A stretch of 38,512 nt of DNA, from the NCBI GenBank assembly GCA_009379925.1, contig WHSU01000030.1, forward strand, positions 1-38,512, written 5' to 3'. The DNA comes from Dehalococcoidia bacterium. GTDB taxonomy: Bacteria > Chloroflexota > Dehalococcoidia > UBA2979. Below, in pieces: positions 6,650-14,901 of this stretch. How positions within the stretch are numbered: position 1 is the first letter of the stretch; the number at the start of each line of letters is the position of its first letter. Under the pieces are notes generated by a model. It did not search any database. It had not been told where the DNA came from and saw only the letters and a list, made by a program, of their open reading frames with translations. Both the position numbers and the translations under genes were made by a program.

Positions 6650-8797
6650 ATGCGGTGGGGGTACCAGCCAGATCAGCGTCTCTTTGCGCTTGCCGCCGGG
6701 CTGGTGCTCGTGGCGAGCCTCGGCTTCTTCGGCTCCGCGCAGCCGGAGCCCGCGCCGCTGGAGGGCCTGCCGGGCACGGTGAGCATCGGACGGTTCGGGG
6801 CGGCCCCGCTGGGGGCGTCCACCGAGTCCGCGGGCGTGGAACTCCCGTTCCGCGCGTTCCACGCGGCCGGCATCGAGACGCTCACGGAGGAACTGGTGCC
6901 GCGCCTGTCGTACGGCACCGCGGTCCAGGCGCGTGACCGCGGCGACGTCCCGGGCGCCATCGCAGCCTTCCGGCTAGCGGCCGAGAGCGGTCATCCGCTC
7001 GCCTCGATCTCCCGGCTGCGGCTCGCGCAGCTGCTCGTATCGACTGGCGACCCGACCGGTGCGGCTCCGTACTTCGCCTTCGCCGCCGAGGACCCGGTGC
7101 TGCCTGCCTCCCTGCGCGCGGTCGCCCTCGACGAGGGTGTGGCGGCGATGGTGGCCGCAGGCGACCCCGCCGGTGCGCTGGCAGTGCTCGACCGTCGTGC
7201 GCAGGACGCCTCCGCCAGTGGCAGCCAGCGGGCGGGTGCCATCTGGCGCTCCGCCCTGATCCGGCGCGACCTGGGCGACGCCGGATGGGTGAACGCCGCG
7301 CACACCGCGATCTCCACCGCCCCCCAGAGCGCGGCGGCGCGCGAAGCGCTCGACATCCTGGAGGCCGGGGGACACAACCACGAGGCGCTGGAGACCGCAT
7401 ACGTCCGTTACCGCGCGAACGAGGGCGGGCGAGCACGCGAGATCTACGAGCAGATCGTCGACGGCCGCGTGCAGCCCTCGCCGGGTGCACCGGGGCTCGC
7501 GACGGCGTGGTTTTACCTGGGCGCGCTGGCGGAAGACCGAGACGAGCTGCAGCAGGCGCTGGACGCCTACGGGCGCTCGCTGGACATGGATCCGGGCGGG
7601 CACCTGGCCCACAAGGCGGTCTACTGGCGCGGACGGGTGGCCGAGGGACTGGGCCAGCGCGACCTGGCGATCGCCTCCTACGACTGGCTCGCGTCGCAGT
7701 ATCCCTCGTCACCGTTCGCGGCCGAGGGCGAGCAGCGCGCCGCGCTGGCGGTCGCCGAGTCGGGGAACGTGGACGCCGCGCTGGACCGCCTCGAGGGCCT
7801 CGTGTCGCGACATAACGGCGAGAAGGCGGCGGAGGCCGCCCGATGGCACTCGTTGCTGCGGGGCGAGCACGGCCGGATGGAGCGGCCGGCATTGGACGCG
7901 GTCAAGTACGCGCCCGGCTCGTTCGCGGCGGTGCTGGCGGGCAGCGCCGTGGTCACGGACCCGCTTCCCGAGGCAGCGCTGGCGGAGGCCCCGGCGGGCG
8001 GGGTGGACCCCGACGCGGCGCAGCAGTGGCTGGACGCCACCTTCGGGGCCGAGGAAGCCCCCGGCCTGATGGACGGGCGCACCTTCCGTATGTTCTCGCT
8101 GATGGAGGCGTTCGGCCAGGACGACGCGGTGCGGACGTGGCTGTCCGTGATGGTGGCCGGTGCGGAAGGCCGCCCACACGACCTCTACGCCGTTGCGAGC
8201 GAGCTGGCACGCCGAGGGATGTGGGACTCCTCGATGCACGCGGCACAGCTGCTGTTGACGCCCCTCACGCCGGAACAGCGGCTCTCGGCGCCCCCGGCGG
8301 TTCATCGGCTGGCCTACCCGGCGCCGTTCACGGAGGAGCTGACGCAGGCTGCGAACGAGCAGGGCGTCCCGCCGCTGCTACTGCTCGCCCTCGTACGCCA
8401 GGAGTCGGCGTTCAACCCGACGGCGGGCTCGCACGTGGGCGCGCGAGGGCTGACGCAGGTCATGGGGCCGACGGGTCAACAGATCGCGGCCTCGCTGAAC
8501 GTGCGGTGGGACATCAGCGTCCTGAACGACCCGGCCACGGCACTGCGATTCGGTGCGCACTACCTCGCCGAGCAGATCCGCTACTTCGACGGCAACGTGC
8601 TGGCCGCGCTGGCGGCATACAACGCCGGGCCGGGTAGCGCGCAGCGGTGGCTCAAGGAGCAACGCCTCCCGGGCGCCGAGGGCTACATCGCCACCATCAA
8701 CTACGCGGAGACGCGCCTGTACGTGGAACGTGTGCTGGAGAACTACGCCTGGTACCGCTACGCGTACGCAGGCGCCCCCGCACCCTCGATCCGCTAG
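6650..8797 (+). CDS. Soluble lytic murein transglycosylase with TPR-like repeats
   Basis: A 715-residue exported protein. Residues about 10-30 are a hydrophobic signal or anchor helix (LFALAAGLVLVASLGFFG). The middle (about 85-420) is alanine-rich helical repeat of TPR type, for example TAWFYLGALAEDRDELQQAL. The C-terminal SLT domain (about 555-705) contains the catalytic glutamate E585 in ALVRQESAFNP, then GARGLTQVM, and AAYNAGPGSAQRW, the standard family 1 lytic transglycosylase motifs. It cleaves the glycan strands of peptidoglycan to 1,6-anhydro products. No good Shine-Dalgarno precedes the ATG. It is monocistronic and convergent with the polyphosphate kinase gene. Confidence 0.92.
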   Translation: MRWGYQPDQRLFALAAGLVLVASLGFFGSAQPEPAPLEGLPGTVSIGRFGAAPLGASTESAGVELPFRAFHAAGIETLTEELVPRLSYGTAVQARDRGDVPGAIAAFRLAAESGHPLASISRLRLAQLLVSTGDPTGAAPYFAFAAEDPVLPASLRAVALDEGVAAMVAAGDPAGALAVLDRRAQDASASGSQRAGAIWRSALIRRDLGDAGWVNAAHTAISTAPQSAAAREALDILEAGGHNHEALETAYVRYRANEGGRAREIYEQIVDGRVQPSPGAPGLATAWFYLGALAEDRDELQQALDAYGRSLDMDPGGHLAHKAVYWRGRVAEGLGQRDLAIASYDWLASQYPSSPFAAEGEQRAALAVAESGNVDAALDRLEGLVSRHNGEKAAEAARWHSLLRGEHGRMERPALDAVKYAPGSFAAVLAGSAVVTDPLPEAALAEAPAGGVDPDAAQQWLDATFGAEEAPGLMDGRTFRMFSLMEAFGQDDAVRTWLSVMVAGAEGRPHDLYAVASELARRGMWDSSMHAAQLLLTPLTPEQRLSAPPAVHRLAYPAPFTEELTQAANEQGVPPLLLLALVRQESAFNPTAGSHVGARGLTQVMGPTGQQIAASLNVRWDISVLNDPATALRFGAHYLAEQIRYFDGNVLAALAAYNAGPGSAQRWLKEQRLPGAEGYIATINYAETRLYVERVLENYAWYRYAYAGAPAPSIR

Positions 8798-8844
8798 CCG
8801 GTCCGCACACCCCTCGGGCGGGCTCACGTCGGGCTGACCGCCAT

Positions 8845-9621
8845 CTACACCGCCTGTGCGGCGTCCGCCCACCCCATCGCCTGTTCCAGCCGTGTGACGA
8901 CCGTCTCCAGCACGTGGATGCGGGCGTGGCGCTTGTCCTCGCCGGAGACCAGCGTCCAGGGCGCCCATGGGCGGTGCGTGCGCTGGAGCATGTCCTCCGC
9001 GGCTGCCTGGTATTCGTCCCAGCGTTCGCGGTTGCGCCAGTCGTCCTCGGTGATCTTGTACTCCTTGAACGGGTCCTCCTCGCGGGCCTGGAAGCGCTCG
9101 AGTTGCTCGTCCTTCGTGATCTGGAGCCAGAACTTCACCAGCACCAGGCCGCCGCGCACGTGCGTCTCCTCGAAGTCGACGATGTCGTCGTAGGCGCGCT
9201 GCCACTCCGGCTCCGCCGCCAGGCCCTCGACGCGCTCGACGAGCACGCGGCCGTACCAGGAGCGGTCGAAGATGGCAATCTGGCCGCGCTCGGGCATGCT
9301 GGTGTAGAAGCGCCAGAGGTAGTGGTGACGCGCCTCGGCTTCCGTGGGCGCTCCGATCGGGTAGACGCGATAGCCGCGCGGGTCCAGGTGGCCGGTGAGC
9401 CGGCGGATGGCGCCGCCCTTGCCGCCGGCGTCCACGCCCTCGAAGACCACGACCACGGGAAACGGCCGCTCGTCGCGCAGCTCCACCTGCAGGCGTAGCA
9501 GCCGGAGCTGCCAGGAGCGCAGCAGCTCCTCGTAGCGGTTGTCGTCCAGTTCCAGGGAGGGGTCGAAGTCACGGAGGGTGGGCGGGGAGGGTTCCGAGGT
9601 TGGCGGCTGCGCTGCGGACAT
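8845..9621 (-). CDS. ppk2: Polyphosphate kinase 2 family protein (PPK2/Pap-like)
   Basis: A 258-residue protein, the length of a single-domain PPK2. Walker A is EGVDAGGKGGAIRR, the lid and Walker B region is FDRSWYGRVLVERVEG, and the middle contains YLWRFYTSMPERGQI. PPK2 enzymes transfer phosphate between polyphosphate and nucleotides. The GKGGAIRRLT and FDRSWYGRVLVERVEG wording is closest, from memory, to Pap (class II, polyphosphate:AMP phosphotransferase) rather than to class III; this subclass call is inference. The ATG at 9621 has AGGAGT six bases upstream. It is divergent from the rpmH promoter at 9675. Confidence 0.9.
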   Translation of the reverse strand: MSAAQPPTSEPSPPTLRDFDPSLELDDNRYEELLRSWQLRLLRLQVELRDERPFPVVVVFEGVDAGGKGGAIRRLTGHLDPRGYRVYPIGAPTEAEARHHYLWRFYTSMPERGQIAIFDRSWYGRVLVERVEGLAAEPEWQRAYDDIVDFEETHVRGGLVLVKFWLQITKDEQLERFQAREEDPFKEYKITEDDWRNRERWDEYQAAAEDMLQRTHRPWAPWTLVSGEDKRHARIHVLETVVTRLEQAMGWADAAQAV

Positions 9622-9674
9622 GCGAGACTCCTGCTGTGCTGGTGCGGCGCGATGGTCGCACCGGCCGGATTTCA

Positions 9675-9703
9675 TTGCCCGCAGCGGGGCGCCTCTTTAT
9701 ACT
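9675..9703 (+). promoter_or_regulatory. Sigma70-type promoter of the rpmH-rnpA cluster
   Basis: TTGCCC (9675-9680), a 17-base spacer and TATACT (9698-9703), 29 bases before the rpmH start codon. Both boxes and the spacer are near consensus, unusual in this GC-rich sequence, as expected for a highly expressed ribosomal protein gene. Confidence 0.7.
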
Positions 9704-9732
9704 GACAAGTCCTGAGCGATCGGAGCATCCCC

Positions 9733-9870
9733 GTGCCCAAGCGGACATGGCAGCCCAAGCGTATTCCTCGGAAGCGCAAGCATGGATTCATGGCGCGCAT
9801 GGCGACCAAGGGTGGCCGTGGCGTGCTGGCGCGCCGCCGTGCCCGCGGCCGGGCCCGCCTGAGCGTCTAG
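9733..9870 (+). CDS. rpmH: 50S ribosomal protein L34
   Basis: A 45-residue, very basic protein starting with [21 protein letters not shown], then [21 protein letters not shown]. This is the complete L34 pattern (KRTWQPxxxxRxRxHGFxxRMxTxxGRxVLxxRRxKGR) with its usual length. L34 is part of the large ribosomal subunit and is encoded just upstream of rnpA in nearly all bacteria, as here. It is the first gene after the promoter at 9675-9703. GATCGGAGCA, with GGAG about 8 bases before the GTG, is the likely ribosome binding site. Confidence 0.97.
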   Translation: MPKRTWQPKRIPRKRKHGFMARMATKGGRGVLARRRARGRARLSV

Positions 9871-9884
9871 TCTCCACCCCACTG

Positions 9885-10310
9885 ATGCCCGACAGGCAGG
9901 CCGCCCCCGCCGGAGCGCCTGTCGACGGGCCGGATCGCGCCCACCCTCGGTCGGGGCACCCTCCCATCGACCGGCTGCGGCGCAGCCAGGACTTCCGAGC
10001 CACCATGCGCTTCGGGAAACGTGCTCGCCACCCTTTGCTCCACGTGGTCGCTCGTGAGAACGGCCTCCCGATGACGCGCGCTGGCCTGTCGGTCAGCCGG
10101 CGCGTCGGCGGTTCGGTGGTGCGCAACCTTGTGAAGCGCCGGCTGCGGGAGATCTGGCGGGCCGCCGAACCTGTACCGGGGTTCGATGTGGTGACGATCG
10201 CGCAGCCGCCGGCGGCCGAAGCGAGCTTCGAGGACCTGGCGGCGGCTATCGAGCAATGCATGGGGCGGCTCAAGTTCCGTGGGGACGCCAGCACGGGACG
10301 GCCAGGGTGA
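9885..10310 (+). CDS. rnpA: Ribonuclease P protein component
   Basis: A 141-residue protein. The core from about residue 30 reads [17 protein letters not shown], then [28 protein letters not shown], which contains the RNR signature of RnpA. The family is usually 110-130 residues; the extra length is a proline- and alanine-rich N-terminal extension if the ATG at 9885 is used, and no ATG or GTG lies closer to the conserved core. RnpA binds the catalytic RNA of RNase P and matures tRNA 5' ends. Its TGA overlaps the GTG of yidD (GTGA, 10307-10310). Confidence 0.94.
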   Translation: MPDRQAAPAGAPVDGPDRAHPRSGHPPIDRLRRSQDFRATMRFGKRARHPLLHVVARENGLPMTRAGLSVSRRVGGSVVRNLVKRRLREIWRAAEPVPGFDVVTIAQPPAAEASFEDLAAAIEQCMGRLKFRGDASTGRPG

Positions 10311-10543
10311 AGCGACCGCTGTTGGCCGCTATCCGCTTCTACAAAGCGGCGATCTCCCCTAGCCTCGGGGCAGCCTGCCGTTACGAGCCGACGTGTTCGG
10401 TGTACGCCGAAAAGGCCATCGAGCGTTACGGTGCGCTGCGGGGCGGCTGGATGGCCCTCCGACGCCTCGGGCGGTGCCGCCCGGGCCGCGAGGGCGGGTA
10501 CGACCCGGTCCCGGAGCGCGGCTCGGGACGCAACGCGGCGTGA
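10307..10543 (+). CDS. yidD: Membrane protein insertion efficiency factor
   Basis: A 78-residue protein with the YidD pattern: [62 protein letters not shown]. The three conserved cysteines (CRYEPTCS and GRCRP) are present. YidD is a small amphipathic protein at the inner face of the membrane that assists YidC-dependent insertion. The GTG start overlaps the rnpA stop by 4 bases, so translation is coupled. In most bacteria yidC follows directly; here a beta-propeller lipoprotein gene lies in between. Confidence 0.95.
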   Translation: MKRPLLAAIRFYKAAISPSLGAACRYEPTCSVYAEKAIERYGALRGGWMALRRLGRCRPGREGGYDPVPERGSGRNAA

Positions 10544-10635
10544 GCCGGCGCCGACCCGGCGGAGGCGCCGCCGCCGGGGGCGTATGATAACAGGCTTCGC
10601 GAGGGCAGGTCAGACGGCCTGACTTCCGGGATCAG

Positions 10636-10658
10636 CCCTCGAGGGGGCCTCGAGAGGG
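10636..10658 (+). other. GC-rich hairpin after yidD
   Basis: CCCTCGAGG (10636-10644) can pair with CCTCGAGAGGG (10648-10658), leaving a TC bulge and a three-base loop. No T-run follows, so it is not a clear intrinsic terminator. It may attenuate or stabilise the transcript between yidD and the lipoprotein gene. Just after it, AGGGAG lies 5 bases before a CTG at 10666 that is in frame with the lipoprotein gene. Confidence 0.4.
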
Positions 10659-10773
10659 AGAGACACTGGACGCACAGCACGCCTCGGAGGCCGCACGCGG
10701 GCGGCGTCGTCTCCCATGGGCCCCTCGACCGCTTCCCCGCTCGCAGAGTGACCTGGTGCAGGCGCGCCGCACG

Positions 10774-11949
10774 ATGTTTCACGTGAAACACGCTGGCGGC
10801 GCCACAGCGCACGGCGGACCGACCTCGACGTTTCACGTGAAACATCATCGACGCCTCCGGATCCCGTTCCTGGCCGGCGTCGTCGCGCTCTCGCTGCTCG
10901 CCGCGGGCTGCACCCAGCTCGCCCAGCCGGAGGGCTGGGCGCCGCCCGTCGACGCGGAAGCAGCGTCCTCGATCTTCGTCCCGGTGGAACGCGGCACGAT
11001 TGCGCTGGTGGAGATCACCGACGGCGGTGCGCCCAGCGAGCGCTGGCGGTTCCCGACGGAGGCGGACGAGTTGGACCTGGGCGCGATCTACGCGACGCCG
11101 GTGCTTCAGGGCGACCGCCTCTACGTGGCGACCCACGGCGGGGAGGTCTATGCGCTCAACGCCGAGACCGGCCGCCCCGTGGAGGACTGGGCCGGTCCGG
11201 TCGACGTGGGAGAGCGCATCGTGGCGACGCCCGCCTTCAACGGCGAACGCCTCTACGTGGCGACCGAGCAGGGCAACCTGGTGGCCATCGAGGTCGCGAA
11301 CGGCTCTGTGAGCACCCTCACGGAGGGGGAGGGGCGCATCTGGAGCCCCGTCACGTTGCACGAGGACACGCTGTTCCTCGGCAATCTGGATGAACGGCGC
11401 GTGCGCGCGGTATCGAAGTCCACGGGGGACATCGTCTGGGAGCAGCCGCTGGCCGGCTCGACCGCGGCCGGCTTCGCGCTTGCCGGCGACCTGCTCATCG
11501 TGGGCTCGTTCGACCGAGCGCTGCACGGACTGGACCTCGCGGCCGGGGGTGAGGAGCGCTGGCGTCTGGATGTCGGTGGCTGGGTGATGGCGCAGCCGCT
11601 GATCGATGGCGACACGGTGTATGCGCTGACCACGCGAGGCGGCGTCATCGCCGCCAGCGCCTCCACCGGCGAGCAGCACTGGCAGTTCCTGGACGAAGAG
11701 CGACAATTCCGCTCGCGCCCGGTGCTCGTGGATGGCACACTGGTGGCGGCTGCCAAGGACGGCACTGTGATCGGCCTCGATGCCGCCACGGGCCAGGAGC
11801 GCTGGCGACAGACGTTGCCGGACGAAGAGATCGAAGCCGACCCGCTGGTGCTCGACGCCGGCGGCGTACTCTACCTCACGAACGACGGTGACCTCGTGCG
11901 CATCGCGCCCGCCGACGGCGCGATCCAACGCATCGGCGCCGGGACCTAG
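10774..11949 (+). CDS. PQQ-like beta-propeller lipoprotein (BamB-like repeats)
   Basis: The mature part is a chain of beta-propeller blades with the PQQ/BamB pattern, for example ATPVLQGDRLYVATHGGEVYALNAETG, and later DTVYALTTRGGVIAA and GVLYLTNDGDLV. A lipoprotein signal ends in LSLLAAGC, with the cysteine as the lipidation site, so the protein should be anchored outside the membrane. The start is ambiguous. ATG 10774 gives 391 residues but a long basic lead-in. GTG 10837 gives an ideal signal (KHHRRLRIPFLAGVVALSLLAAGC) but lies inside a parS site. CTG 10666 has the only good ribosome binding site. It sits between yidD and yidC, so a role in folding or quality control of inserted or exported proteins is plausible but inferred. 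Confidence 0.8.
   Translation: MFHVKHAGGATAHGGPTSTFHVKHHRRLRIPFLAGVVALSLLAAGCTQLAQPEGWAPPVDAEAASSIFVPVERGTIALVEITDGGAPSERWRFPTEADELDLGAIYATPVLQGDRLYVATHGGEVYALNAETGRPVEDWAGPVDVGERIVATPAFNGERLYVATEQGNLVAIEVANGSVSTLTEGEGRIWSPVTLHEDTLFLGNLDERRVRAVSKSTGDIVWEQPLAGSTAAGFALAGDLLIVGSFDRALHGLDLAAGGEERWRLDVGGWVMAQPLIDGDTVYALTTRGGVIAASASTGEQHWQFLDEERQFRSRPVLVDGTLVAAAKDGTVIGLDAATGQERWRQTLPDEEIEADPLVLDAGGVLYLTNDGDLVRIAPADGAIQRIGAGT
10775..10790. promoter_or_regulatory. parS: parS centromere site 1
   Basis: TGTTTCACGTGAAACA is the exact 16-bp palindromic consensus parS sequence. ParB, encoded 5 kb downstream, loads here as a CTP-dependent clamp. The site lies in frame at the start of the lipoprotein gene and is read as FHVKH. 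Confidence 0.95.
10829..10844. promoter_or_regulatory. parS: parS centromere site 2
   Basis: CGTTTCACGTGAAACA matches the parS consensus at 15 of 16 positions (first base differs). It lies 54 bases after site 1, a multiple of three, so it is read in the same phase, again as FHVKH. The central GTG is a candidate start codon of the lipoprotein gene. Confidence 0.92.
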
Positions 11950-11963
11950 CGAGCGGGCGCACG

Positions 11964-12926
11964 ATGCCGATCGGGTTCATCTGGCAGACCTTCCTCGAAA
12001 CGCCACTGATCAACATCATGGTGGTGCTCAGCGTCATCACCTTCGGCTCATACGGGCTGGCGATCCTCCTCTTCACGCTGATTTCGCGCGCGATCCTCTT
12101 CCCGCTGACCCTGCGCACGCTGCACTCGATGCGGCGGGTGCAGGAGTTGCAGCCGCAGCTGGAGGAGATCAAGAAGAAGTACTCGGACCCGCGGCGGCGG
12201 TCCGAGGAGACGATGAAGCTCTATCGGGAGTCCGGCGTGAACCCGCTGGGCTGCCTGGGGCCGCAGCTCATTCAGTTCCCGGTCTTCATCGCGCTCTACC
12301 AGGTGATCCGTATCACGCTGGCCTCGACGCCCGAAAGCCTCGTCGAGCTGTCCGGCCGCCTCTACGACGTGGACTTCATCCAGAACGCGATTCCCCTGAG
12401 CACGACGTTCCTGTTCATCGACCTGGAGGCGAACGGGAGCCCGCTGCTGGTGGCGATCGTGTTCGCGTCGATGTGGCTCCAGCAGCGCATCCAGACCAAC
12501 CGGAGCACCGCGGTCCAGAACCCCCAGCAGCAGCAGATGCAGCAGATGATGCAGTGGATGATGCCCGCGCTCTTCGCGTGGATCGTGATCACGGTGCCGG
12601 CGGGCCTGGGGCTCTACTGGGGCGCCAGCACCATTATCGGCATCATCCTGCACTGGATCTTCGTAGGCCCCGGCGACTTCACGTGGGGCTCGCTGATCCC
12701 CAACGTCGTGCGCGAACGGCTGGGCATGAAGCCCATTGCGCCGCGCCCGCAGCCGGCCACCGCACGAGCCGGCGCGAACTCCTCCACCGCCCAACCGGGC
12801 ACCACCGAATCGAGGGTTGAAGATGAGGGTAGCGGAAACGAGCGGGAAGACAGCGGACGAAGCCGTCGGACGCGCACTCGCTCAGCTCGGTCTTCGTCGC
12901 GATCAGGTCGACGTCGACGTCATTAG
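11964..12926 (+). CDS. yidC: Membrane protein insertase YidC/Oxa1
   Basis: A 320-residue protein of the short Gram-positive type, without the large periplasmic domain of proteobacterial YidC. The conserved groove arginine is R42 (LISRAILFPL), followed by the cytoplasmic coiled coil (RRVQELQPQLEEIKKKYSD), GCLGPQLIQFPVFIALYQVIR, and later helices including QQMMQWMMPALFAWIVITVPAGLGLYW. It inserts proteins into the membrane with or without SecYEG. The C-terminal tail is strongly basic (SRRTRTRSARSSSRSGRRRRH), as in YidC proteins that bind ribosomes through the tail. The last 104 bases overlap the jag gene in another frame. Confidence 0.95.
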   Translation: MPIGFIWQTFLETPLINIMVVLSVITFGSYGLAILLFTLISRAILFPLTLRTLHSMRRVQELQPQLEEIKKKYSDPRRRSEETMKLYRESGVNPLGCLGPQLIQFPVFIALYQVIRITLASTPESLVELSGRLYDVDFIQNAIPLSTTFLFIDLEANGSPLLVAIVFASMWLQQRIQTNRSTAVQNPQQQQMQQMMQWMMPALFAWIVITVPAGLGLYWGASTIIGIILHWIFVGPGDFTWGSLIPNVVRERLGMKPIAPRPQPATARAGANSSTAQPGTTESRVEDEGSGNEREDSGRSRRTRTRSARSSSRSGRRRRH

Positions 12927-13950
12927 GGAGGGCCGGCGCGGCGTCCTGGGCATCGGCGCCGAAGACGCGATCGTCCGGGTTACCGCCAAGGAGTCGATCC
13001 TCACCACCGGTGTCCAGCGCCCCTCCCGAGGGGGCGGTGGCGGCGGACGCCGTGGTGGCCGTCGCGACGAAAGCAGCCCGGGCCACGGCGGTGGTCAGGG
13101 TGGCGGCGAGGGCCGCGGTGACGGAGGCCGCGGGGAAGGCCAGCAGGCACGCGCTCCCGAGCGTCCTCGCGACGATCAGCCTCCAGGGGAGGGTGCTGAG
13201 GGCGAAGGTGGCGCACGCCGCCGCAGAGGCCGCCGTGGCGGCCGAGGCCGGGGCGGAACCGCCGAGAGTGGCGAGCGCCAGCCGGCACGAGCCGAGGGCG
13301 GTCGCGAGCGCGGCCGCGGCGGTGGACGTTCGGGTGGCCGCGGCCGGGACGGGCGGGGACGCTCGGACGGCGAGCGCGTGACGGGCGTGGCCGACGCGGA
13401 GCTCGTGCGCATCCCAGGCGCGCCGGATGACCTGCCGGTGGCCCCCATCGAGGAGTTCGAGGACCAGGTAGACCTCGCGGGCCGCACCCTTCGCGACGTG
13501 CTGAACCTGCTGGGCCTGCAGGGCACCGAGATCGCGGCGCGCGACCCGGAGACGCCGGGTGACGGCGCCGGCCTGGTCGAACAAGTGTTCGACGTCTACG
13601 GCGAGGACGACGAGACCTCGGACGAGCTGGGCATCCTGATCGGGCGGCGCGGCGAGACGCTGGGTTCGCTCCAGTACGTGCTCAACACCATCGTCTCGAA
13701 GCAGGCCGACAACGGCCCGATCTTTGGTGTCGACATCGAGGGCTACCGGCGCCGCCGTGAGCAGCAGTTGATCGAAATGGCGAAGGAGATCGCGGCCGAG
13801 GTGCGCGCTACAGGCGACGTGATCACCCTGGAGCCGATGCCGGCCGCGGAGCGGCGCATCATCCACCTGAGTCTGGCCGACGAAGAGGGCGTGACGACGG
13901 AGAGCGTGGGCAGCGGCGACCACCGCCAGGTCGAGATCATGCCTGCGTAG
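12823..13950 (+). CDS. jag: Jag/KhpB (EloR) RNA-binding protein with long RG-rich linker
   Basis: Start at the ATG at 12823, where the Jag-N domain begins (MRVAETSGKTADEAVGRALAQLG, then VDVDVIREGRRGVLGIGAEDA). The open frame extends upstream but is not conserved. Residues about 62-187 form a linker almost wholly of Gly, Arg, Glu and Pro with many RGG-type groups (GGGGGRRGGRR, RRGRRGGRGRGG). The C-terminal half has the KH domain (ELGILIGRRGETLGSLQYVLNTIV) and the R3H domain (RRRREQQLIEMAKEIA ... MPAAERRIIHLSLAD). The protein is 375 residues, longer than the usual 200-330 because of the linker. KhpB/EloR controls cell elongation with KhpA in Gram-positives. It overlaps yidC by 104 bases. Confidence 0.93.
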   Translation: MRVAETSGKTADEAVGRALAQLGLRRDQVDVDVIREGRRGVLGIGAEDAIVRVTAKESILTTGVQRPSRGGGGGGRRGGRRDESSPGHGGGQGGGEGRGDGGRGEGQQARAPERPRDDQPPGEGAEGEGGARRRRGRRGGRGRGGTAESGERQPARAEGGRERGRGGGRSGGRGRDGRGRSDGERVTGVADAELVRIPGAPDDLPVAPIEEFEDQVDLAGRTLRDVLNLLGLQGTEIAARDPETPGDGAGLVEQVFDVYGEDDETSDELGILIGRRGETLGSLQYVLNTIVSKQADNGPIFGVDIEGYRRRREQQLIEMAKEIAAEVRATGDVITLEPMPAAERRIIHLSLADEEGVTTESVGSGDHRQVEIMPA

Positions 13951-14010
13951 TGCGCCCTCCCCCTGCCTCGGCGTGCGGTCGGGCATCGAGGGGAGCGGAG
14001 CGGGGGGACG

Positions 14011-14901
14011 ATGTCCGGAGCGCGGCGGGGGGCGCTGCTGATCGCCGGAACGGTGACGTGGGACCGCTTTCCGGACCGCGCCGGCGGCGAGCCCGTGCCG
14101 GGGGGCGCCGTGTCTTACGCGGCGCGCACGGCCGCGGCCCTGGGCGTGCGCGCCCGCATCCTCGTGCTTGCAGGTCCGGACGCGGACCTTGACGCATTCG
14201 AGGGCCACGAGGTGCATGTGGTGACGGCGAAGGCCACGCTCACTCACGAGCATCGCTTCATCGAGGGGCGCCGGCGGCAGCGCGCCATCGCCGTCCCCGG
14301 CCACACCATGCGCGCGAAGGACCTGCCACGCCGGTGGGACGGGTTCGAGACTGTGGTGCTGGGCCCGCTGACGCCGAATGACCTCGATGTCCCCGCGTTC
14401 GCCGCGCTGGCGTCGGGCGAGAGCGCCCTGCTGGCGCAGGGGCTCCAGCGGCGCATCGCCGCGGATGGGGAGGTACGCGAGGCGGCCGAGCCGACTGACC
14501 TGCTGCTGTGGGCCGTGAACGGGCGTATGTCGGTGTTTCTGTCGCACGAAGAAACAGCCGGCTGGCCGGCCGGGGCGCTGGGGGCGCTGGCCGCGCGTAC
14601 CCGCCGTGTGGTAGTGACCGACGGTGCGTTGGGCGCCACGGTCATCGAGGGCGGTGCGACCACGGAGGTACGCGCGGTCGAGGCGGACCCCATCGACACG
14701 ACCGGCGCGGGCGATGTCTTCGCGACGGCCCTTATACTCGCGCTCGGTCGGGGCGACGACCTTGAGGGTGCGGGCCGCGTGGCCGCGACGCTGGCGGCTG
14801 CTGCCGTCGGGCGGCACGGGGCAGCGCCGCTGCTGTCGCTCGAGGAGCTGGCGGGCGACGCTGCCGGGCGCGGGCGGGCCATGGAGGGGGGAGCGGCGTG
14901 A
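14011..14901 (+). CDS. PfkB/ribokinase-family sugar kinase
   Basis: A 296-residue protein. The N-terminal part has the PfkB glycine pair (VPGGAVSYAARTAAALG) and the C-terminal part the catalytic signature DTTGAGDVFATAL, with the aspartate as base and the GAGD as anion hole. It phosphorylates a sugar, nucleoside or related alcohol; the substrate is not readable. It sits between jag and parA, and its stop overlaps the GTG start of parA (GTGA, 14898-14901), so it is co-expressed with the segregation genes. A metabolic kinase in this position is unusual but not unheard of. A ribosome binding site GGAGCGG lies about 10 bases before the ATG. Confidence 0.88.
   Translation: MSGARRGALLIAGTVTWDRFPDRAGGEPVPGGAVSYAARTAAALGVRARILVLAGPDADLDAFEGHEVHVVTAKATLTHEHRFIEGRRRQRAIAVPGHTMRAKDLPRRWDGFETVVLGPLTPNDLDVPAFAALASGESALLAQGLQRRIAADGEVREAAEPTDLLLWAVNGRMSVFLSHEETAGWPAGALGALAARTRRVVVTDGALGATVIEGGATTEVRAVEADPIDTTGAGDVFATALILALGRGDDLEGAGRVAATLAAAAVGRHGAAPLLSLEELAGDAAGRGRAMEGGAA

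Noticed and set aside
10426..11928. 500-codon minus-strand open frame over yidD and the lipoprotein gene
   Set aside because: It is a shadow of the plus-strand propeller gene; it has no recognised domain and spans the parS sites.
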